NCBI RefSeq assembly: GCF_014195505.1
Contig: NZ_JACIBV010000001.1
Location: 8,184,001 to 8,248,000 of the forward strand
DNA from: Nonomuraea dietziae
GTDB lineage: Bacteria > Actinomycetota > Actinomycetes > Streptosporangiales > Streptosporangiaceae
Length of the DNA: 64,000 nucleotides
Direction: 5' to 3'
Position numbers and translations under genes: made by a program. The notes under the pieces were generated by a model. It had not been told where the DNA came from and did not search any database. It saw only the letters and a program-made list of their open reading frames with translations. Position 1 is the first letter of the stretch; each line of letters starts with the position of its first letter. Shown here in pieces: positions 60,673 to 64,000 of this stretch.

Positions 60673-61488
60673 ATGACAAGAGTTCACCATTTGAACCTGG
60701 GGTCCATGCGCGTCCTCGACCCCACCTACGAAGGCCTCGAGTCCGCGGCCGCTGTGTGCCACGCGCTGCTGGTCGAGACCGACGCGCACGGGCTGGTGCT
60801 GGTCGAGAGCGGGCTGGGCCTCGACTCCGTGGACAGGCCGGCAGAGGTCCTCGACCCCGAGTGGGTGGAGCTGGTCTCGCCGCGGCTCGACAGGGGCGAG
60901 ACCGCGCTGAGCCGGGTGGCCGAGCTGGGCTACGACCCCGCCGACGTCCGGCACATCGTGCTGACCCATCTCGACGTCGATCACGCGGGCGGGCTTCCCG
61001 ACTTCCCCGAGGCGCGGGTGCACGTCATGGCGGCGGAGTACGAGGCGGCGATGGCCGAGGGGCCGAGCCGCCGCTACCGTCCCGCGCACTGGGCGCACGG
61101 GCCGCGCTGGGAGACGTACGGCACGGGCCATGGCCAGGAGTGGTACGGCTTCGCGGGCGTCCAGGCGCTGCGCGGGCTGCCTGAGGAGTTCCTGCTGGTG
61201 CCGCTGGGCGGGCACACGGCCGGCCACGCGGCGGTCGCCGTACGGGCGGGGAAGGAGTGGCTCGTGCACGCGGGCGACGCCTACTTCTACCACCGGGAGC
61301 TGGACACGGGCAGCCCCGAGTCGCACCCGCTGCTGGACATCGTGCAGCTCGACTCGCAGGTCGACGCCGAGCTGCGGATCGCCAACCAGGGCAGGCTGCG
61401 GGAGCTGGCGAGCGGGCACGCGGACGAGGTGAGCGTCTTCTCCGCGCACGACCCGTGGGAGTTCGCCCGATTCACCCAGCGGTCCTGA
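60673..61488 (+). CDS. Metallo-beta-lactamase-fold hydrolase (lactonase-like)
   Basis: 271 residues from ATG 60673; no Shine-Dalgarno. Zinc ligands in VLTHLDVDHAGGLPDF (HxxxDH form), GGHTAGHAAVAV, and the Asp of VHAGDAYFYH. The N-terminal MTRVHHLNLGSMRVL and overall length are like quorum-quenching lactonase-type MBL proteins. Substrate unknown. Transcribed away from MerR across a shared dyad, so the regulator's inducer may be its substrate. Confidence 0.88.
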   Translation: MTRVHHLNLGSMRVLDPTYEGLESAAAVCHALLVETDAHGLVLVESGLGLDSVDRPAEVLDPEWVELVSPRLDRGETALSRVAELGYDPADVRHIVLTHLDVDHAGGLPDFPEARVHVMAAEYEAAMAEGPSRRYRPAHWAHGPRWETYGTGHGQEWYGFAGVQALRGLPEEFLLVPLGGHTAGHAAVAVRAGKEWLVHAGDAYFYHRELDTGSPESHPLLDIVQLDSQVDAELRIANQGRLRELASGHADEVSVFSAHDPWEFARFTQRS

Positions 61489-61595
61489 CCCCTGGGCAGG
61501 TCCGCTGGGTGAATAGGGCGCCGGGCCTGAAGTCTGGGGCAGGCCCCTTGCAGAGGCGGGCCTGAGGTGCGGGGCGGACGGCGAAGGGCGGACGG

Positions 61596-61634
61596 CGAAG
61601 GGGCGCCTCCGGAGATTCCGGAGGCGCCCCTTCG
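61596..61634. terminator. 18-bp hairpin between MBL gene and bldD
   Basis: Arms 61596-61613 and 61617-61634 pair perfectly over 18 bp with a 3-nt loop. It lies between convergent genes and ends CCCCTTCG, so it can terminate both. A short direct repeat (GGGCGGACGGCGAA-like) precedes it at about 61572-61599. Confidence 0.88.
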
Positions 61635-61650
61635 TCCGGGCGTGAGGGGG

Positions 61651-62145
61651 TCAGAAGGACTCGACGGCGCGGCGGGCCTCCGCGTCGAGCACGCCCCAGC
61701 TGATCAGCTCCTCGGTCAGCTCACTGGGCGACTTGTCGTAGATGACGGCAAGCGAGCGCAGGTCCTCCTGGCGGATGGACAGCACCTTGCCGTTGTAGTC
61801 GCCACGCTGGCTCTGGATGGTGGCCGCGTAGCGCGCCAGCGCCCCGGCCTTCTCCTTGGGGAGCGTCGCCAGGCGCTCAAGGTCGATCACAAGCTTCGGC
61901 GTCGGCCCGAGCGGGCTGGGCGCCGCGCCACCGGGCAGCAGCTCGGAGACCGGCACGCCGTAGAAGTCGGCAAGCTCGGCAAGCTTCTGCACCGTGACCG
62001 CTCTGTCGCCCCGTTCGTAGGAACCCACGACGACCGCCTTCCAGCGTCCGCGCGACTTCTCTTCGACTCCGTGCAGGGACAGCCCCTGCTGGGTGCGGAT
62101 GGCGCGGAGTCGTGCACCCAGCGACTTGGCGTACTCAGACGGCAT
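61651..62145 (-). CDS. bldD: BldD developmental regulator
   Basis: 164 residues from ATG 62145 (MPSEYAKSLGARLRAI), preceded by a G-run. The Xre-type helix-turn-helix (GLSLHGVEEKSRGRWKAVVV, SYERGDRAVTVQKLAELADF) is almost the Streptomyces sequence. The C-domain holds the c-di-GMP motif RxD-X8-RxxD as RGD at 114-116 and RQED at 125-128, the same numbering as S. coelicolor BldD. It should repress sporulation genes as a c-di-GMP-bound dimer, implying a developmental life cycle. Confidence 0.97.
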   Translation of the reverse strand: MPSEYAKSLGARLRAIRTQQGLSLHGVEEKSRGRWKAVVVGSYERGDRAVTVQKLAELADFYGVPVSELLPGGAAPSPLGPTPKLVIDLERLATLPKEKAGALARYAATIQSQRGDYNGKVLSIRQEDLRSLAVIYDKSPSELTEELISWGVLDAEARRAVESF

Positions 62146-62294
62146 CGTGTGGCCCCCCGGCTCGTTATGTACAGCTCTCAGTAGATTGTGCTCCCTTGCG
62201 GCTTGTGCCTGGACCACCGGGGGGTTGACGCCCGAACGGGCACCTTCGGTAGCCGTGGCTTTGGGGTTTTACCCCAGAACGCCGCGAGGTGTGG

Positions 62295-62307
62295 TTACGG
62301 ACAGTGA
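62295..62307. promoter_or_regulatory. Possible BldD box upstream of bldD
   Basis: TTACGGACAGTGA keeps the outer TNAC-N5-GTNA dyad of the BldD consensus, with two central mismatches. It lies ~150 bp upstream of bldD in the 265-bp gap 62146-62410, which also has a GGGGTTTTACCCC hairpin. BldD is known to repress itself in Streptomyces; this site is only a candidate. Confidence 0.35.
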
Positions 62308-62410
62308 CGGTAAAGCTGTGGGAGCCGAAGGTCAAGCTGATTGGAAAAAAGATGCCGAATCCGGTCCGGGAGGGTCCGCCTCAAAGGTCACCGTTGTCCC
62401 TTGAGTAACA

Positions 62411-63295
62411 CTACTTCGTCAGTGTTTGCCGAGAACCGAACGGCTCTCGGGTGAGGACGAGCACCGGACGCGGTGCCGCCCGTATGATCTTGACCGATGT
62501 GTCCCCGAGGAAGACCCGGCGTAGCGGCCCCGACTCGCTGGAGGCGAGGATGATCAGTTCGCCCTTCCGCCATTCGGTCTCCGCCAACGCGGTCGTGACG
62601 TTCCTGCCCTCGAGCGTCTCCACCTCGACCTCACGGCGGCGGCCCTCGACGGCCCGTTCGAGGTCGGCCGTGGCCTGCTCGCGCAGGTTCCCGAGCATCT
62701 GCTGCTCGATCCTGGCCCTGTTCGCGCCCACCACCAGCGTGACCAGGCGCAGCGGCACGTCCAGAGCGGCGGCCACGCCGACCGCGACGCTGACCGCGGA
62801 GTCGCAGCCGGGTCCTCGCCGGTAGGCGACGGTCAGCCTGTCGACGCGCGAGGGCAGGTCCTCGGCGTAGCCCTTGGGCGTCAGGAGCACCGGCACGGGC
62901 GAGGCGTGCAGGAGCTGGTCGGCCGTGCTGCCGAGCGAGATGCGCCCCTTCGACCCGCGCGGGCCCGAGCCGATCACCACGGAGTCGACGTCGGAGGTGC
63001 GGGCCAGCTCCACGAGACCGCGTCCGCTGCCCCTGTTGAAGCGGGTGATGTAGTCCGCCTGCTCGCCCGCGACCTGGCGCGCCTGGTCGAACCCCGCTGT
63101 GGCCTGCTCCTTGAGATAGGCCCGCCACGCGCTCTCGTCGGCCCTGCCGGGGCCGGGCGAGGCCCACGGAGGGGGCTGGATGGTCGCGACCGTCAGCTTC
63201 GCCTCCGCCTGACGTGCCAGCAGGACGGCGAGCGCCAGTCCGTCATGGCCGCGGGAGTCGGGCAGGAAGCCGGCGAGGACATGCTCGATCTTCAT
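62411..63295 (-). CDS. Universal stress protein, tandem UspA domains
   Basis: 294 residues from ATG 63295. Domain 1 (~1-140) keeps the ATP loop (VVIGSGPRGSKGRISLGSTA, LLHASPVPVLLTPKG). Domain 2 (~148-290) has ELIILASSESGPLRRVFLGD and the weaker VKIIRAAPRPVLVLT. Its ATG overlaps the permease stop by 4 bp, so it may modulate that transporter, as in other Usp-APC pairs. Confidence 0.92.
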   Translation of the reverse strand: MKIEHVLAGFLPDSRGHDGLALAVLLARQAEAKLTVATIQPPPWASPGPGRADESAWRAYLKEQATAGFDQARQVAGEQADYITRFNRGSGRGLVELARTSDVDSVVIGSGPRGSKGRISLGSTADQLLHASPVPVLLTPKGYAEDLPSRVDRLTVAYRRGPGCDSAVSVAVGVAAALDVPLRLVTLVVGANRARIEQQMLGNLREQATADLERAVEGRRREVEVETLEGRNVTTALAETEWRKGELIILASSESGPLRRVFLGDTSVKIIRAAPRPVLVLTREPFGSRQTLTK

Positions 63296-64000
63296 CGGAC
63301 GCTCCCTTCGTTGAGGCGCGAGTGGCCGAAGCCGTACAGGAAGTAGGCCACCAGGCCCACGCCGGTCCACAGCAGGAAGGCCACCCAGGTGACCCAGGCC
63401 AGCTCGTACATGAGGAGCACACAGAAGATCACGCCGAGGATCGGTGTGATCGGGAACAGCGGCGTGCGGAAGGTGCGCGGCAGGTCCGGCCTGGTACGGC
63501 GGAGCACGAGCACCCCGATGTTGACGATGGTGAAGGCGAACAGCGTGCCGATGCTGGTGGCCTCGGCCAGCTGCCCGAGCGGCACGAGCCCGGCCAGCAC
63601 GGCGACGAACACGCACACGATGAGGGTGTTGGCGACCGGCACCTGGCGGCGCGGGTCGACGCGCTGGAAGACCTTGGGGATCAGCCCGTCGCGCGACATC
63701 GCGAACAGGATGCGGGTCTGGCCGTACAGGACGGTGATGACCACGCTGGCGATCGCGATGACCGCGCCGAAGGAGACGATGAGCCCAGGCCAGGTGGCGC
63801 CGGTGGCCAGGTCGACGATGAGCGCGAGGCTGGCCTCGGTGGAGTCGGGGTCGAAGTCGGTCCACGGCATGGCGCCGATGGCCGCCAGCGCGACCAGGAC
63901 GTAGATCACCGTGACGACGGCCAGCGAGAGGATGATCGCCAGCGGCAGGTCGCGCCTGGGGTTCTTGGCCTCCTCGCCCGCCGTGGACGCGGCGTCGAAG
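63292..64000 (-). CDS. APC-family amino acid permease (N-terminus outside window)
   Basis: 236 residues of the C-terminal half are present; the frame is open to 64000. FDAASTAGEEAKNPRRDLPL is the conserved APC (CAT-like) loop. Six or more membrane helices follow, with YGQTRILFAMSRDGLIPKVF, ATSIGTLFAFTIVNIGVLVL and FRTPLFPITPILGV. It resembles YfnA/cationic amino acid transporters. Translationally coupled to the Usp gene. Confidence 0.93.
   Translation of the reverse strand, partial: FDAASTAGEEAKNPRRDLPLAIILSLAVVTVIYVLVALAAIGAMPWTDFDPDSTEASLALIVDLATGATWPGLIVSFGAVIAIASVVITVLYGQTRILFAMSRDGLIPKVFQRVDPRRQVPVANTLIVCVFVAVLAGLVPLGQLAEATSIGTLFAFTIVNIGVLVLRRTRPDLPRTFRTPLFPITPILGVIFCVLLMYELAWVTWVAFLLWTGVGLVAYFLYGFGHSRLNEGSVR

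Overview
The window is a very GC-rich, gene-dense actinobacterial chromosome segment. GTG starts, 4-base stop/start overlaps and strongly biased third codon positions occur throughout. A BldD orthologue with an intact c-di-GMP motif, an SAV_6107-type HEPN gene, a PASTA kinase / Rv2175c-like / thiamine / prenyl synthase / metF neighbourhood and MarR-GNAT and ECF42 genes all fit a filamentous actinomycete. I would guess Streptosporangiales (Nonomuraea-like), but no rRNA or tRNA gene is present to confirm this.

Layout. 1-7.7 kb holds small regulators and enzymes: an incomplete degenerate caspase-like gene, a PhoX/DUF839 protein, TetR+GNAT, a YCII (DGPF)+ECF42 sigma pair, a MarR-GNAT fusion divergent from a beta-propeller lactonase, and a Clp_N-type regulator whose promoter is embedded in tandem operators. 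7.7-10.4 kb holds divergent glycerol kinase and a pyrophosphate-type phosphofructokinase, with a near-perfect DasR (dre) site. 10.4-14.8 kb holds an MHYT sensor, a MacS-type two-component system, thiI and a YiaA-like protein. 14.9-16.2 kb holds DAHP synthase behind an aromatic leader peptide and attenuator. 16.2-20.6 kb holds a sulfite-oxidase-like protein and a LytS/LytT system (kinase frameshifted) with a solute symporter. 20.6-23.5 kb holds a structured intergenic region, endonuclease IV and a GH20 hexosaminidase.

23.5-43 kb is a purine-to-glycerate catabolic island. PucR is divergent from uraD-uraH-uox-xdh(FAD)-xdh(2Fe2S)-8-oxoguanine deaminase-xdh(Mo)-NCS2 permease-xdhC accessory. After an AlkZ-like gene on the opposite strand come an AtzF-C-domain-like gene, hyi, glxR, gcl, glycerate kinase, allantoinase and allantoicase. 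Together they convert xanthine/urate through allantoin to glyoxylate and then glycerate. No ureidoglycolate lyase is present in the window. A 48-bp element is shared by the promoters of the two halves.

43-54 kb holds a lipoprotein, a PASTA kinase, a TPP riboswitch with thiO-thiS-thiG, an FAD oxidoreductase, an Rv2175c-like protein, thiE, a polyprenyl synthase, metF, GNAT, YbaK and an L,D-transpeptidase. 55-64 kb holds an aldo/keto reductase, TetR divergent from a P450-ferredoxin pair, a LexA box and promoter ahead of a HEPN gene with an RX4H motif, a decayed LLM oxidoreductase, a 45-bp tandem repeat, MerR divergent from a metallo-beta-lactamase-fold enzyme, bldD, a universal stress protein and an APC permease cut by the window edge.

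Most promising leads: the DAHP-synthase attenuator, the LexA-linked HEPN gene, the shared 48-bp purine element, the self-overlapping operator of the Clp_N regulator, and two enzymes with informative active-site residues (Asp104/Lys124 in phosphofructokinase, Glu50 in glyoxylate carboligase).
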